Below the pieces are notes generated by a model that saw nothing but the letters and a program-made list of their open reading frames with translations, did no database searches and was not told where the DNA came from. A stretch of 34,218 nt of DNA from RGIG3009 sp964470515 (GTDB taxonomy: Bacteria > Bacillota > Clostridia > Oscillospirales > Acutalibacteraceae), in assembly GCA_964470515.1 (NCBI GenBank), contig CAYYDD010000009.1, forward strand, positions 1 to 34,218, written 5' to 3'. Positions 14,010-23,869 of the stretch are shown in pieces (position 1 is the first letter of the stretch; every line of letters begins with the position of its first letter). The translations under genes were made by a program, and so were the position numbers.

Positions 14010-16112
14010 GTGAACAGAATGGCAATGTTGGTCATTGTGGAGTCTCCTGCCAAAGCCAAAACCATACAGAAATATCTTGGGGCAGGCTACGAGGTCGTGG
14101 CCTCGATGGGTCATATCCGCGACCTGCCCAAAAGCCTGCTGGGCGTGGATGTTGAGCACGATTTTAAGGTGCGGTATGTGGATATCGCCGGCAAATCGGC
14201 TCTTATCCGTCGCTTAAAAGAGCAGGCCGCCGCCAGCAGCGGTGTCATCCTCGCAACCGACCCGGATCGCGAGGGGGAAGCCATTTCGTGGCATTTAGCA
14301 CAGCTGCTGAAGGTGGATCTGAACGATAAAAACCGCGTGACCTTTAACGAGATCACCAAGCACGGTGTGCAGCAGGGTATGCAGGCACCTCGTCGGGTGG
14401 ATATGGATCTGGTCAACGCGCAGCAGGCGCGCCGTGTGCTGGACCGTCTGGTCGGTTACCGCATCAGCCCGTTCTTGTGGAAAAAGATCCGCAAGGGTCT
14501 GTCCGCCGGCCGTGTGCAGTCGGCCGCGGTGAGTCTGGTGGTCGACCGCGAGAACGACATCCGCGCCTTTATCAGCGAGGAATACTGGACGGTGGATGCC
14601 AAGCTTTCGGTGACGAAGAGCGGCAAGCCGTTCCCCGCGCGTCTGCACGGTACCACAAAGGGCAAGCTTAAGATCGCAAGCGGCGAGCAGGCCGAGGCGA
14701 TCTTAGCCGAGTTGCGCCCCGCGACCTTTACCGTCGCCGCCGTCAAGCACGGCGTGCGCAAGGTGTCGCCCGCGCCGCCGTTCATCACCTCCACGATGCA
14801 GCAGGAAGCCAGCCGAAAGCTCGGCTTCTCCTCCAAGCGCACGATGAAGGCCGCGCAGGAGCTGTACGAAGGCGTGGAGCTGGGCGCGCAGGGTGCGATG
14901 GGTCTTATCACCTATATGCGTACCGATTCGTTGCGCATCTCGGAGGATGCCCGCCGTGAGGGCAACGAGTATATCAAGACCCGCTATGGCGAGCAATACC
15001 TGCCGGAAAAGGCGCGGTACTATAAATCCCGTAAGGGAGCACAGGACGCACACGAGGCGATCCGTCCGTCGGTGCCGTCGTTGTCGCCCGATCAGGTCAA
15101 GCCGTTCCTGACGAGTGACCAATACCGTTTGTATAAGCTCGTTTGGGAGCGCTTTATCGCGAGCCTGATGGCGAATTGTATTCAGGATACCTGTCAGGCG
15201 AATATCGCCGCAGGCAAGTATATTTTCAAGGCTTCCGGCTACACCGTCCGTTTCGACGGCTACACCACGCTGTACGTGGAAAGCCGCGACGATGAGGACG
15301 AGGCCGGTGATGCCCTGCCGCCGCTGAACGAGGGTGACGTACTGACCCTGCGCGACCTGCAAAGTGCGCAGCACTTTACGCAGCCGCCCGCACGGTACAA
15401 CGAAGCCACGCTCATCAAGGCGATGGAGGAGAACGGCATTGGTCGTCCGTCCACCTACGCGCCCACCATCAGCACGATCCTAGCCCGTGAATATATCGAG
15501 CGCGAGGGTAAATCGCTGAAGCCCACCGCGCTGGGCGAGGTCACCACGCAGGTGATGAAGGAGCAGTTCCCCGATATCGTGGATACCGAGTTCACCGCCC
15601 ATATGGAAAAGCAGCTGGACGAGGTGGAGTCCGGTGACTGCGATTGGGTACAAATGATGCACACGTTCTACGACGGCTTTGCTGCCACGCTGGCGAAGGC
15701 CGAGGAAGCGCTTTCCGGCGAACGCATACGCGTTCCCGAGGAGGAAAGCGAGGAGATATGCGATAAATGCGGTCGAAAAATGGTTATCAAGACCGGCCGC
15801 TTCGGCAAATTCTTAGCGTGCCCGGGGTATCCCGAGTGCAAAAACGCCAAGCCGCTGGTGGATAAGACCAAGGGTACGTGCCCGAAATGCGGCGGCACCA
15901 TCCTGTCGAAAAAATCCAAGCGCGGTCGAATCTTTTTCGGGTGTGAGAATTACCCGAAATGCGACTTTGTGACGTGGAACGAACCGACGGCGCAGGTGTG
16001 CCCCGATTGCGGCAAAACGCTGTTCCGCAAAAAGGGTCGCGGCGGCGGGGTACAGTGTCTCACGGAGGGCTGCGGCTACCAAAAGGACGGTCGGGGTAAG
16101 GCCGATGAATGA
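14010..16112 (+). CDS. topA: DNA topoisomerase I
   Basis: Type IA topoisomerase relaxing negative supercoils. The 700-residue protein opens with the Toprim domain (IVESPAKAKTIQKYLG, then DPDREGEA), followed by the cleavage/strand-passage domains with the nucleophile Y302 in GLITYMRTDS. The C terminus carries three zinc-ribbon-like modules: CDKCGRK with CPGYPEC, CPKCGGT with CENYPKC, and CPDCGKT with a final Cys pair. GTG 14010 fits the TAGGAAAGGA sequence ending about 6 bases upstream; ATG codons at 14019 and 14025 are alternatives that would remove three or five residues. The stop overlaps trmFO by 8 bases. Confidence 0.96.
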   Translation: MNRMAMLVIVESPAKAKTIQKYLGAGYEVVASMGHIRDLPKSLLGVDVEHDFKVRYVDIAGKSALIRRLKEQAAASSGVILATDPDREGEAISWHLAQLLKVDLNDKNRVTFNEITKHGVQQGMQAPRRVDMDLVNAQQARRVLDRLVGYRISPFLWKKIRKGLSAGRVQSAAVSLVVDRENDIRAFISEEYWTVDAKLSVTKSGKPFPARLHGTTKGKLKIASGEQAEAILAELRPATFTVAAVKHGVRKVSPAPPFITSTMQQEASRKLGFSSKRTMKAAQELYEGVELGAQGAMGLITYMRTDSLRISEDARREGNEYIKTRYGEQYLPEKARYYKSRKGAQDAHEAIRPSVPSLSPDQVKPFLTSDQYRLYKLVWERFIASLMANCIQDTCQANIAAGKYIFKASGYTVRFDGYTTLYVESRDDEDEAGDALPPLNEGDVLTLRDLQSAQHFTQPPARYNEATLIKAMEENGIGRPSTYAPTISTILAREYIEREGKSLKPTALGEVTTQVMKEQFPDIVDTEFTAHMEKQLDEVESGDCDWVQMMHTFYDGFAATLAKAEEALSGERIRVPEEESEEICDKCGRKMVIKTGRFGKFLACPGYPECKNAKPLVDKTKGTCPKCGGTILSKKSKRGRIFFGCENYPKCDFVTWNEPTAQVCPDCGKTLFRKKGRGGGVQCLTEGCGYQKDGRGKADE

Positions 16113-17412
16113 GCATATCACGGTGCTGGGCGGCGGTCTTGCGGGCTGTGAAGCCGCCTGGGCGGCGGCCAATGCCGGGATCTCCGTCACGCTGGTGGAA
16201 ATGAAGCCGGGAAAATACACCTCCGCCCACAAGCGTCCCGCACTGGCGGAGCTGGTGTGCTCCAATTCACTCAAGGCCGCGCGTCTGGAAAGCGCGGCAG
16301 GGCTGTTAAAGGAAGAAATGGCGCGGCTGGGCTCGGTCTGTGTATCCGTCGCACGCGGCTGTGCCGTGCCGGCAGGCGGTGCACTGGCCGTGGATCGCGA
16401 CCGCTTTTCCGACGGCGTGACACAGCGCATCACCGACCATCCGCTCATCACCGTTGAGCACCGCGAGGTTACCGCACTGCCGGAGGAGGGCATCACGGTG
16501 GTTGCCACCGGTCCGCTGACCTCCGACGCGCTGGCCGAGGATATCGTCCGTCATTTCGGGGAGGGGCTCAGCTTCTACGATGCTGCCGCGCCGATCGTTA
16601 CGGCGGACAGCGTGGATATGACCGTTGCCTTTCGCGCGTCGCGGTACGACCGCGAGGAAAGCGGCGAGGGCGATTACATCAACTGCCCGATGAATAAAGC
16701 GGAGTACGAGGCATTTCACGAAGCGCTGATTAGTGCCGAAACGGCACTGCTCCACGCGTTCGATAAGCCGAAGGTGTACGAGGGCTGTATGCCCATTGAG
16801 ATGTTGGCGCGCCGCGGGACGGATGCTACCCGCTTCGGTCCGATGAAGCCGGTGGGTCTGCGTGACCCGCGCACCGGCCACCGCCCGTGGGCGGTATTGC
16901 AGCTACGCACGGAAAATGCGGCCGGAACGCTGTATAATTTGGTCGGTTTTCAGACAAATTTGAAATTTAATGAACAAAAACGCGTGTTTTCGATGATTCC
17001 CGCCCTGCACGACGCGGAATTTGTGCGATACGGCGTGATGCATCGCAACACGTTTCTGGACTCGCCACGCCTGCTGACGCAGGATCTGCGCTGCAAGGCA
17101 AAGCCGCATCTGTTCTTCGCCGGGCAAATGACGGGTGTGGAGGGATATATGGAATCCGCGGCCACCGGCATCTTAGCCGGTAAAAACGCGGTGCGCGCGT
17201 TGCGCGGGCAGTCGCCGCTGTGCTTGCCCCCGGAAACGATGATGGGTGCGCTGACGGCATATATCAGCGACCCGACCGTGATGAATTTTCAGCCGATGGG
17301 TGCCAACTTCGGCGTGCTGCCGCCGCTGTCCGAGCCTATTCGTGACAAAAAGCAGCGATATGCCGCACTGGCGCAGCGGGCGCTTAACAAGCTGGAGGAG
17401 GAATGGAAATGA
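16105..17412 (+). CDS. trmFO: Methylenetetrahydrofolate-tRNA-(uracil-5-)-methyltransferase TrmFO
   Basis: A folate- and FAD-dependent enzyme that makes m5U54 in the T loop of tRNA, using 5,10-methylenetetrahydrofolate as carbon donor. The 435-residue protein has the FAD dinucleotide motif LGGGLAGCEAA (8-18), LVCSNSLKA with C52, and YEGCMPIEMLARRG with C228; these correspond to the two functionally important cysteines studied in the Bacillus enzyme. The C-terminal FAGQMTGVEGY-ESAATG segment completes the family signature. It follows topA with an 8-base overlap, the usual arrangement in Bacillota. Confidence 0.96.
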   Translation: MNEHITVLGGGLAGCEAAWAAANAGISVTLVEMKPGKYTSAHKRPALAELVCSNSLKAARLESAAGLLKEEMARLGSVCVSVARGCAVPAGGALAVDRDRFSDGVTQRITDHPLITVEHREVTALPEEGITVVATGPLTSDALAEDIVRHFGEGLSFYDAAAPIVTADSVDMTVAFRASRYDREESGEGDYINCPMNKAEYEAFHEALISAETALLHAFDKPKVYEGCMPIEMLARRGTDATRFGPMKPVGLRDPRTGHRPWAVLQLRTENAAGTLYNLVGFQTNLKFNEQKRVFSMIPALHDAEFVRYGVMHRNTFLDSPRLLTQDLRCKAKPHLFFAGQMTGVEGYMESAATGILAGKNAVRALRGQSPLCLPPETMMGALTAYISDPTVMNFQPMGANFGVLPPLSEPIRDKKQRYAALAQRALNKLEEEWK

Positions 17413-18446
17413 AAGTGATCGTAGATGCCTACGGCGGCGATAACGCGCCGTTCGAAGTAGTCAAGGGTGCATTGCAGGCACGCGATGCCTACGGTGTGGA
17501 TATCGTGCTGATCGGTAATGAGGAGGAGATCCGCCGCATCGCGGGCGAGCAGCGCTGGTCGCTTGACGGGGTGGAGCTCGTGCACGCTACCGACGTGATT
17601 GGGATGAACGATATTCCCAAGACCATCCTGCGCGAGCATAAGGAATGCTCGATGGCGGTGGGGCTGCGTCTGCTGGCCGAGGGCGGCGGTGACGCATTCG
17701 TATCCGCAGGCAGCACCGGTGCGCTACTGATGGGCGGCACGTTCTTCGTCAAGCGCATCAAGGGCGTATCCCGTGCGGCGCTGGCGACTATTATGCCGTC
17801 GGACGGTGAGCCGTATATGCTGCTGGATTCGGGTGCGAACGTGGATTGCCGTCCCGAAATGCTGCTGCAATTTGCGCAGATGGGCAGCCTGTATATGACG
17901 CATCTGTTCAAGAAAGGCAAGCCAGCCACGGTGGGTCTGCTTAACGTCGGTACTGAGGAGCACAAGGGCGGCGAGCTACAGCACGAAACATTTGCGTTGC
18001 TGAAGGACAGCGGTCTCAACTTTATCGGTAACGTCGAGGCGCGTGACGTGCCGGGCGGCGTAGCGGATATCGTGGTGGCCGACGGGTTCTCCGGCAACGT
18101 GCTGCTCAAGGGCATCGAGGGCACGGTCGGCCTGATGATGGGCTTTATTAAGGGGATTTTTTACTCGAATCTCATCACCAAGCTCGCGGCGTTGCTTGTC
18201 AAGCCCAAGCTGGGCAGCCTGAAAAAGAAAATGTCCACCGAGGAGCACGGCGGTGCGCCGCTACTCGGTATTACCAAGCCGGTCATCAAGGCACACGGCA
18301 ATTCCAAGGCGCTCGCTATCCAGAACGCGGTGCGCGTGGCGGCGGAGTTTGCTGAAGCCGGCGTGATCGAGATGATAACGGAGTCCGTGAAAAAAGGGGA
18401 GGTCACCGGGGATGGTGCTGCAACAACTGGCAACGCTGCTGATTGA
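17409..18446 (+). CDS. plsX: Phosphate acyltransferase PlsX
   Basis: PlsX makes acyl-phosphate from acyl-ACP and phosphate, the entry step to phosphatidic acid synthesis with PlsY, working at the cytoplasmic face of the membrane. The 345-residue protein starts KVIVDAYGGDNAP and contains GSTGALLMGG and DGFSGNVLLKG, typical of the family. Two in-frame ATGs exist at 17403 and 17409; the second is preferred because GGAGGAGG (17394-17401) is properly spaced for it and only 1 base from the first. The gene overlaps trmFO by 4 bases at its start and the ACP-like gene by 35 bases at its end. Confidence 0.95.
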   Translation: MKVIVDAYGGDNAPFEVVKGALQARDAYGVDIVLIGNEEEIRRIAGEQRWSLDGVELVHATDVIGMNDIPKTILREHKECSMAVGLRLLAEGGGDAFVSAGSTGALLMGGTFFVKRIKGVSRAALATIMPSDGEPYMLLDSGANVDCRPEMLLQFAQMGSLYMTHLFKKGKPATVGLLNVGTEEHKGGELQHETFALLKDSGLNFIGNVEARDVPGGVADIVVADGFSGNVLLKGIEGTVGLMMGFIKGIFYSNLITKLAALLVKPKLGSLKKKMSTEEHGGAPLLGITKPVIKAHGNSKALAIQNAVRVAAEFAEAGVIEMITESVKKGEVTGDGAATTGNAAD

Positions 18447-18639
18447 CCGTTTCGGCTGCGAAGCCGAGGATATTACGATGGCGGCGAGCTTCGACGAGCT
18501 GAACATCACCGACGGTGAACGTGAAGAGATGGCACTCACGCTGTGGGAGCTGAATCTGGCGGCACCGCTGCCGGAGGAGATGCCGACCTTTGAACTGGTA
18601 GAAGACTTAGTAGGCTATATTGAGGATCGAATGAGGTGA
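18412..18639 (+). CDS. ACP-like protein lacking the phosphopantetheine serine
   Basis: A 75-residue acidic protein in the position of acpP between plsX and rnc. Its helix pattern resembles acyl carrier protein: LLIDRFG, EDIT-AASFDEL near 19-30, and a C-terminal LVEDLVGYIED. However, the attachment motif DSL is replaced by NITDGERE (31-38), and the only serine in the protein is S26 in the preceding ASF segment. As seen, it cannot carry 4'-phosphopantetheine at the canonical place. AGGGGAGG lies 9 bases before ATG 18412, supporting the start and the 35-base overlap with plsX. It may be a non-carrier ACP paralogue, perhaps regulatory or structural. A true ACP would have to be encoded elsewhere. 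Confidence 0.75.
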   Translation: MVLQQLATLLIDRFGCEAEDITMAASFDELNITDGEREEMALTLWELNLAAPLPEEMPTFELVEDLVGYIEDRMR

Positions 18640-18643
18640 CGAC

Positions 18644-19333
18644 GTGAAAGAGACCACGCGCGTGATGATGGAGCGTATCGGCTATGCCTTCAGGGAGCCG
18701 ATGCTGCTGGAAAATGCGCTGACACATTCTTCGTATGCGAACGAAGGCAATCGCGGTCTGAAAAGCAACGAGCGTCTGGAGTTTCTGGGCGATTCGGTGT
18801 TGGGATTTATCACTGCGGGGTATCTGTTCCGTCACGGCACGGGTGAGGAGGGTGAATTGACCCGCCTGCGCGCGTCGCTGGTGTGTGAAAAGGCACTCAG
18901 TGCCTATGCCCGTAAGCTTAGGTTGGGCGAGTGCTTGCTGCTTGGCCGCGGCGAGCTGCGCGGCGGCGGAGCCGACCGCCCGTCCATTCTGGCGGATGCG
19001 TTTGAAGCGGTCATCGCCGCCATTTATCTCGACGGGGGCTTAAAGCCCGCCGAAGCCTTTATCGTGCCGTTTATCAAGGACGAGCTGTCGCATCAGCGGC
19101 GACCGCAATTTAAGGACTATAAAACGGCCTTGCAGGAGATCATACAGCAAAACCCCGAGGAGCATTTGGAATACGTGCTGACGGGCGAATCCGGTCCCGA
19201 CCACAACAAGCAGTTTACGGTGGAGGTGCACTTAAACTCCAACGTGATCGGCAACGGCCGCGGCCGCAGCAAAAAGGAAGCCGAACAGCAGGCGGCGCGT
19301 GAGGCGTTGCGGCTGATGGGCTATGACGGCTGA
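18644..19333 (+). CDS. rnc: Ribonuclease III
   Basis: RNase III cleaves double-stranded RNA, including rRNA precursors. The 229-residue protein has the N-terminal catalytic domain with signature NERLEFLGDSVL (42-53), containing E43 and D50, and the second acidic pair D118 and E121. A double-stranded-RNA-binding domain follows from about 155, with KKEAEQQAAREAL at the end. GTG 18644 is the start, with GAGGTG overlapping the end of the ACP-like gene 5 bases upstream. The rnc-smc-ftsY order is standard in Bacillota. Confidence 0.95.
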   Translation: MKETTRVMMERIGYAFREPMLLENALTHSSYANEGNRGLKSNERLEFLGDSVLGFITAGYLFRHGTGEEGELTRLRASLVCEKALSAYARKLRLGECLLLGRGELRGGGADRPSILADAFEAVIAAIYLDGGLKPAEAFIVPFIKDELSHQRRPQFKDYKTALQEIIQQNPEEHLEYVLTGESGPDHNKQFTVEVHLNSNVIGNGRGRSKKEAEQQAAREALRLMGYDG

Positions 19334-19364
19334 CAGACGATTGTCAGGCAGGAGACGTGAACGT

Positions 19365-22300
19365 ATGATACTGAAATCACTGGAAATACAAGGATTTAAA
19401 TCCTTTCCCGATAAGACCGTGCTGACCTTCAGCGGCGGGATCACCGCCGTTGTCGGTCCCAACGGCAGCGGTAAATCAAATATCAGTGATGCGGTGCGTT
19501 GGGTGCTGGGCGAGCAATCCAGCAAGACCTTGCGCGGCTCAAAAATGGAGGACGTGATCTTCAACGGTACGGCTCACCGCAAGGCGGTGGGTTTTGCCGA
19601 GGTGTCGCTGACCATTGACAACCGCACCCGTGCGCTGAACTTCGATTCCGACGACGTCAAGGTCACCCGCCGCTACTATCGGTCGGGAGAGAGTGAATAT
19701 TTGCTGAACAACGCTACGGTGCGTCTGCGTGACGTGCAGTTGCTGTTTATGGATACCGGTCTCGGTCGTGACGGCTATTCCATCATCGGTCAGGGCCGTA
19801 TCGACGAGATCGTGTCCTCCCGTTCGGATGAGCGCCGTGAGATCTTCGAGGAGGCGGCGGGTATCGCCAAGTACCGCTATCGCAAAAACGAGGCTGAACG
19901 CCGTTTGAAATCTGCCGAGGAGAACCTGCTTCGCCTGCGCGATATCCTGCAGGAGCTGGAGGAGCGCGTCGGGCCGCTGAAAACGCAATCCGAAAAGGCG
20001 AAGAAGTATCTGGAATACGCACAGGAGAAAAAGGGCTTGGAGATCGGTGTCTGGCTGAACACGCTGGATCGCTCGCGCGAGATGCTGCGTGAGCTGGATT
20101 CGCGTCTGGAGCTGGCCCGTACACAGTACGATGCCGCCGGGGAGGCGATGGACGACACCGAGCGCGAGATGGAAGCGTTGGTGGAGACCGGTCGCACACT
20201 GGAAGCTACGCTCGAAACACTGCGCGGCCAGATATCGCATTACGAGGAGGAGGCCGTCCGTTGTGACGGTAACGCCGATCTGGTACGAAACGACCGCGAG
20301 CATAACGAGGAGAACATCGTCCGTATTCTGGGTGAAAGCGAGCAGGCGGCGCAGGGCACCCTGCAGCTGGAGGAAACGGTCAGGGAGCGCGAGGCGGAGA
20401 TCGCCGCAAAGCAGGAGCAGATTGCCGAGGTGGAGCACCGTCAGGTCGCACTGGCCGAGGAATGGGAGGCTCTGCTTCACAGCAACGAGGAGGTCTCCGG
20501 TCGTATTGAGGAGCTCAACCGTCAGGCGGCGGCTCTGGCGGCACAACTGTCGGATATCCGCGTGCAGGCGGTGACGGGCGAATCGTCGCTGGCTGAGATC
20601 ACACTGCGTCTGTCGCAGTTGACGGCATCGCTGGCGGGGCAGACCGAGCAGCGCGACAGCCTGCGGCGGGAGCTGGACGCGGTAAACGACGACCACGCGA
20701 AACAGAAAGAAACCATCGACGGGCTGCAAAACGCCGCCCGTGGTTACGAGATGCGGCTGGCGAGCCGCAGCGCACGTCTGGAAACGGCGCGGCAGGAGGC
20801 CGACCGTCTGGGATTGGACGTGGAGGAAAAGAAACGCCGTATTCGACTGCTGGAGGAAATGGAACGCAATCTGGAGGGCTTCTCCCACAGTGTGCGTATC
20901 GTGGCCAAACAGGCCCAGCGCGGCGAGCTGCGCGGTATCCGCGGCCCGGTAACGCGCTTGATCCAGACCGACGGCGAGTACGCGCTGGCTATCGAGACCG
21001 CTCTCGGTGGTGCGGCACAGCATATCATCGTCGAGCGTGAGGAGGATGCTAAGCGCAGTATCGCGTATCTGCGAGATACCAAAAACGGCCGCGCCACCTT
21101 CCTGCCAATGGCCTCGATGAAGGGCTCCCGCTTGCAGGAAAAGGGTTTGGAGAACGAGCCGGGCTTTGTGGGAATCGCGTCTGACCTCGTGCGCACCGAA
21201 AAAGACTACGAGGAGATCGCGCGGTATCTGCTGGGTCGTGTGGCGGTGGCGGAGGATCTGGATTACGCCGTTGTTATTGCCCGTAAATACGGGTATAAGT
21301 TCCGCATTGTCACACTGGACGGTCAGGTCGTCAACGCCGGCGGATCGCTGGCGGGCGGCTCGCACGTTAAGGAGGCGGGCTTACTGTCGCGCCGCAGCGA
21401 GATCGAAAAGCTGGAGAAAGAGCGCAAAAAGCTGGAAGAAAAGCACGCCGCCGCACGGGAGAGCTTCAAGATCTTACAGCAAGAGGTATCCGGCGTGCAG
21501 GCGGAGCTGTCCGGTATTCAGGGCGAGCTGACCACCGCGCAGGAGGACTATATCCGTCTGGAGGGTGAGCAGCACCGTCTGGACGGCGTATTGCAAACGT
21601 GTGTCGCCGCCATCGAGGCGGAGACCTGCGAGATCAAGCAGTTAAATACACGCGCCGACGAGTGCCGCCGCCATATGTCCGAGGCGGAGGAGCAGACCGC
21701 TGTGGTCATACAGCAGACGGAGGCGCTGGAAAAAGAGCTGGCAGAGCTGTCCGGCGGTCGTCAGCAGCTCGCCGAGCAGCGTGAGAAGCTGGCCGACCGT
21801 ATGAGCGAGCAGAAGCTTGCGGTGGTGGGCTATCACAAGGAGATCGAGGGTCTCCGTGCCGCCATTGGGGAGTTGCGTGCAAGGCAGGCCGATCAGGACG
21901 GTGTCCGTGCCGCAATGCAGCAGCAGATCGAGCAGTTGCGATTGCGTAGCACCGAGCTGACGGCGCAGGAATCGCTGCTGCGTGAGCAGGCGGAGCAGCT
22001 GCGCACGCAGGCGCGTGAGGCGGAGACTAAGGTAAAAGTGACCAATGAGCGCCGTATGGCGGATGAAGCGCGCCGGACGGCACTGCGGCAGCAAAGCCGC
22101 GGCAAGGCGGAGGAGCGTGAGCTGCTCGGCCGTGAGGTCGTTCGGCTGGAGGAGAAGTACGCCGCCGCACAGCGGGAGACCGAGGACGTTCTGCGCCGCT
22201 TGTACGAGGAGTACGAGCTGACTCGCAGTGAAGCGGAGCAGCAGGCGGCTGTCATCGAGGATATGGGTGCGGCCACCCGTCGGCTTACCGAGCTGAAAAA

Positions 22301-22949
22301 CAAGATCCGTGCGCTGGGCAGCGTCAACGTCGATGCCATCGAGGAATACCGCGAGGTCAGCGAGCGTTACGAGTTCCTGAACACGCAGGTGCAGGATGTG
22401 GAGGTATCGCGTGAGGAGCTGCTAAAGCTCATCGGCGATCTCACCGTGCAGATGCGCGAGATGTTCTTAGACCGCTTCCGCCAGATCAACGTGCAGTTCG
22501 GCGAGGTGTTCCGCGATCTGTTCGGCGGCGGTAAGGCCGAGCTGGTGCTGACAAATCCGGAAGATATTCTGGGCTCGGGTATCGAGATGCACGCCCAGCC
22601 GCCCGGCAAGGTCATTTTGAATATGGATGCGCTGTCCGGCGGTGAAAAGGCATTAGTCGCCATTTCGTTGCTGTTTGCCATCCTGCGGGTGACACCGTCC
22701 CCGTTCTGCGTACTGGACGAGGTCGAGGCCGCGCTGGACGATGTCAACGTCGACCGCTACGCGCAGTATCTGCGTCGTATGTGCGACAAAACGCAGTTTA
22801 TCGGTATTACGCACCGCCGCGGCACAATGGAGGAAGCCGACGTGCTGTACGGCGTGACGATGCAGGAGCAGGGTATTTCCAAGCTGCTGGAGCTTCGTGC
22901 CAGCGAGGTTGAGGCCAAGCTGGGTATCACAGGCAACAATCCCGTATAA
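19365..22949 (+). CDS. smc: Chromosome segregation protein SMC
   Basis: A 1194-residue condensin ATPase that organises and segregates the chromosome with ScpA and ScpB, which are not encoded here. The N-terminal ATPase half has the P-loop GPNGSGKSN (31-39). Two long coiled coils, rich in Glu, Gln, Arg and Ala, run from about 170 to 510 and 660 to 1030 around a hinge (about 520-640, with RGIRGPVTRL and ALGGAAQHIIVE). The C-terminal half has the signature LSGGEK (1090-1095) and Walker B FCVLDEVEAALDD. ATG 19365 with CAGGAGA upstream is the start; the frame extends into the end of rnc. Confidence 0.97.
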   Translation: MILKSLEIQGFKSFPDKTVLTFSGGITAVVGPNGSGKSNISDAVRWVLGEQSSKTLRGSKMEDVIFNGTAHRKAVGFAEVSLTIDNRTRALNFDSDDVKVTRRYYRSGESEYLLNNATVRLRDVQLLFMDTGLGRDGYSIIGQGRIDEIVSSRSDERREIFEEAAGIAKYRYRKNEAERRLKSAEENLLRLRDILQELEERVGPLKTQSEKAKKYLEYAQEKKGLEIGVWLNTLDRSREMLRELDSRLELARTQYDAAGEAMDDTEREMEALVETGRTLEATLETLRGQISHYEEEAVRCDGNADLVRNDREHNEENIVRILGESEQAAQGTLQLEETVREREAEIAAKQEQIAEVEHRQVALAEEWEALLHSNEEVSGRIEELNRQAAALAAQLSDIRVQAVTGESSLAEITLRLSQLTASLAGQTEQRDSLRRELDAVNDDHAKQKETIDGLQNAARGYEMRLASRSARLETARQEADRLGLDVEEKKRRIRLLEEMERNLEGFSHSVRIVAKQAQRGELRGIRGPVTRLIQTDGEYALAIETALGGAAQHIIVEREEDAKRSIAYLRDTKNGRATFLPMASMKGSRLQEKGLENEPGFVGIASDLVRTEKDYEEIARYLLGRVAVAEDLDYAVVIARKYGYKFRIVTLDGQVVNAGGSLAGGSHVKEAGLLSRRSEIEKLEKERKKLEEKHAAARESFKILQQEVSGVQAELSGIQGELTTAQEDYIRLEGEQHRLDGVLQTCVAAIEAETCEIKQLNTRADECRRHMSEAEEQTAVVIQQTEALEKELAELSGGRQQLAEQREKLADRMSEQKLAVVGYHKEIEGLRAAIGELRARQADQDGVRAAMQQQIEQLRLRSTELTAQESLLREQAEQLRTQAREAETKVKVTNERRMADEARRTALRQQSRGKAEERELLGREVVRLEEKYAAAQRETEDVLRRLYEEYELTRSEAEQQAAVIEDMGAATRRLTELKNKIRALGSVNVDAIEEYREVSERYEFLNTQVQDVEVSREELLKLIGDLTVQMREMFLDRFRQINVQFGEVFRDLFGGGKAELVLTNPEDILGSGIEMHAQPPGKVILNMDALSGGEKALVAISLLFAILRVTPSPFCVLDEVEAALDDVNVDRYAQYLRRMCDKTQFIGITHRRGTMEEADVLYGVTMQEQGISKLLELRASEVEAKLGITGNNPV

Positions 22950-22960
22950 AGGAGAACACT

Positions 22961-23869
22961 ATGGGCTTTTTCAGTAAGATCGGTGAGGGCTTGCGCAAAA
23001 CGCGGGAATCCCTGATGGGTACTGTCAACAGTATGTTGCACGCCTTCACCCGCATTGACGAGGAATTATTTGAGGAATTGGAAGAAATACTGATCACGGG
23101 GGACGTGGGCGTTGCCACCGCGCATGCGGTGTGCACCCGGCTCCGTGAGCTGGTCAAGGAGCGCGGCATTACCGATCCCAGTGCCATCCGCGGCCTGCTT
23201 CGGGAGACTGTGGCCGGTATGCTGGAGGGCGGTCAGGAGCTGAAGCTGACAACCAAGCCCTCGGTGATACTGATTATCGGTGTCAACGGCGTAGGCAAGA
23301 CCACCACCATCGGCAAGCTGGCGGCGCAGCTCAAGGCCGAGGGTAAGCAGGTCATTCTCGGTGCGGCGGATACGTTCCGTGCCGCGGCGATCGAGCAGCT
23401 GGAGATCTGGGCCGAGCGCGCGGGTGTGGATATCATCCGTCACGGTCAGGGTGCTGACCCGGCCGCCGTGGTGTTTGATACGCTGTCGGCCGCCAAGGCG
23501 CGTGGCGCGGACGTGGTCATCTGTGATACCGCCGGACGTTTACACAACAAAAAGAATCTGATGGATGAGCTGCACAAGGTCCGCCGTATTATTGATCGGG
23601 AGCTTCCCGAATCGGACGTGGAGGTGCTGCTGGTGGTGGATGCTACCACGGGGCAGAACGCCGTCAATCAGGCCAAGGAATTTCGTCAGGTGGCGGGGAT
23701 CACCGGTATCGTGCTGACCAAGCTGGACGGCACGGCCCGCGGTGGTGTGGTGCTCACCATCCGTGAGGAGCTGGAGGTGCCGGTGAAATTCATCGGCGTG
23801 GGCGAGGGGATCGACGATCTGCAGCCCTTTGACGCTGCCGCGTTTGCCGACGGCCTGTTTGGAGAGTGA
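22961..23869 (+). CDS. ftsY: Signal recognition particle receptor FtsY
   Basis: GTPase that receives ribosome-SRP complexes at the membrane. The 302-residue protein has an N domain (about 1-90) and a G domain with G1 GVNGVGKTT (107-115), ADTFRAAAIEQL, DTAGRLHNK, TKLDGTARGG and the closing VGEGIDDLQPF. The acidic A domain found in some FtsY proteins is absent, as often in Bacillota; the first helix FFSKIGEGLRKTRES may serve for membrane contact. AAAGGAGA precedes the ATG. The ylxM-ffh pair that follows ftsY in Bacillus is not here. Confidence 0.96.
   Translation: MGFFSKIGEGLRKTRESLMGTVNSMLHAFTRIDEELFEELEEILITGDVGVATAHAVCTRLRELVKERGITDPSAIRGLLRETVAGMLEGGQELKLTTKPSVILIIGVNGVGKTTTIGKLAAQLKAEGKQVILGAADTFRAAAIEQLEIWAERAGVDIIRHGQGADPAAVVFDTLSAAKARGADVVICDTAGRLHNKKNLMDELHKVRRIIDRELPESDVEVLLVVDATTGQNAVNQAKEFRQVAGITGIVLTKLDGTARGGVVLTIREELEVPVKFIGVGEGIDDLQPFDAAAFADGLFGE

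Noticed and set aside
19539..21365. 608-codon open frame on the minus strand inside smc
   Set aside because: It is antisense to the well-conserved SMC coiled coil, has no recognisable domain, and is explained by GC-rich codon bias that removes stops from the opposite strand.
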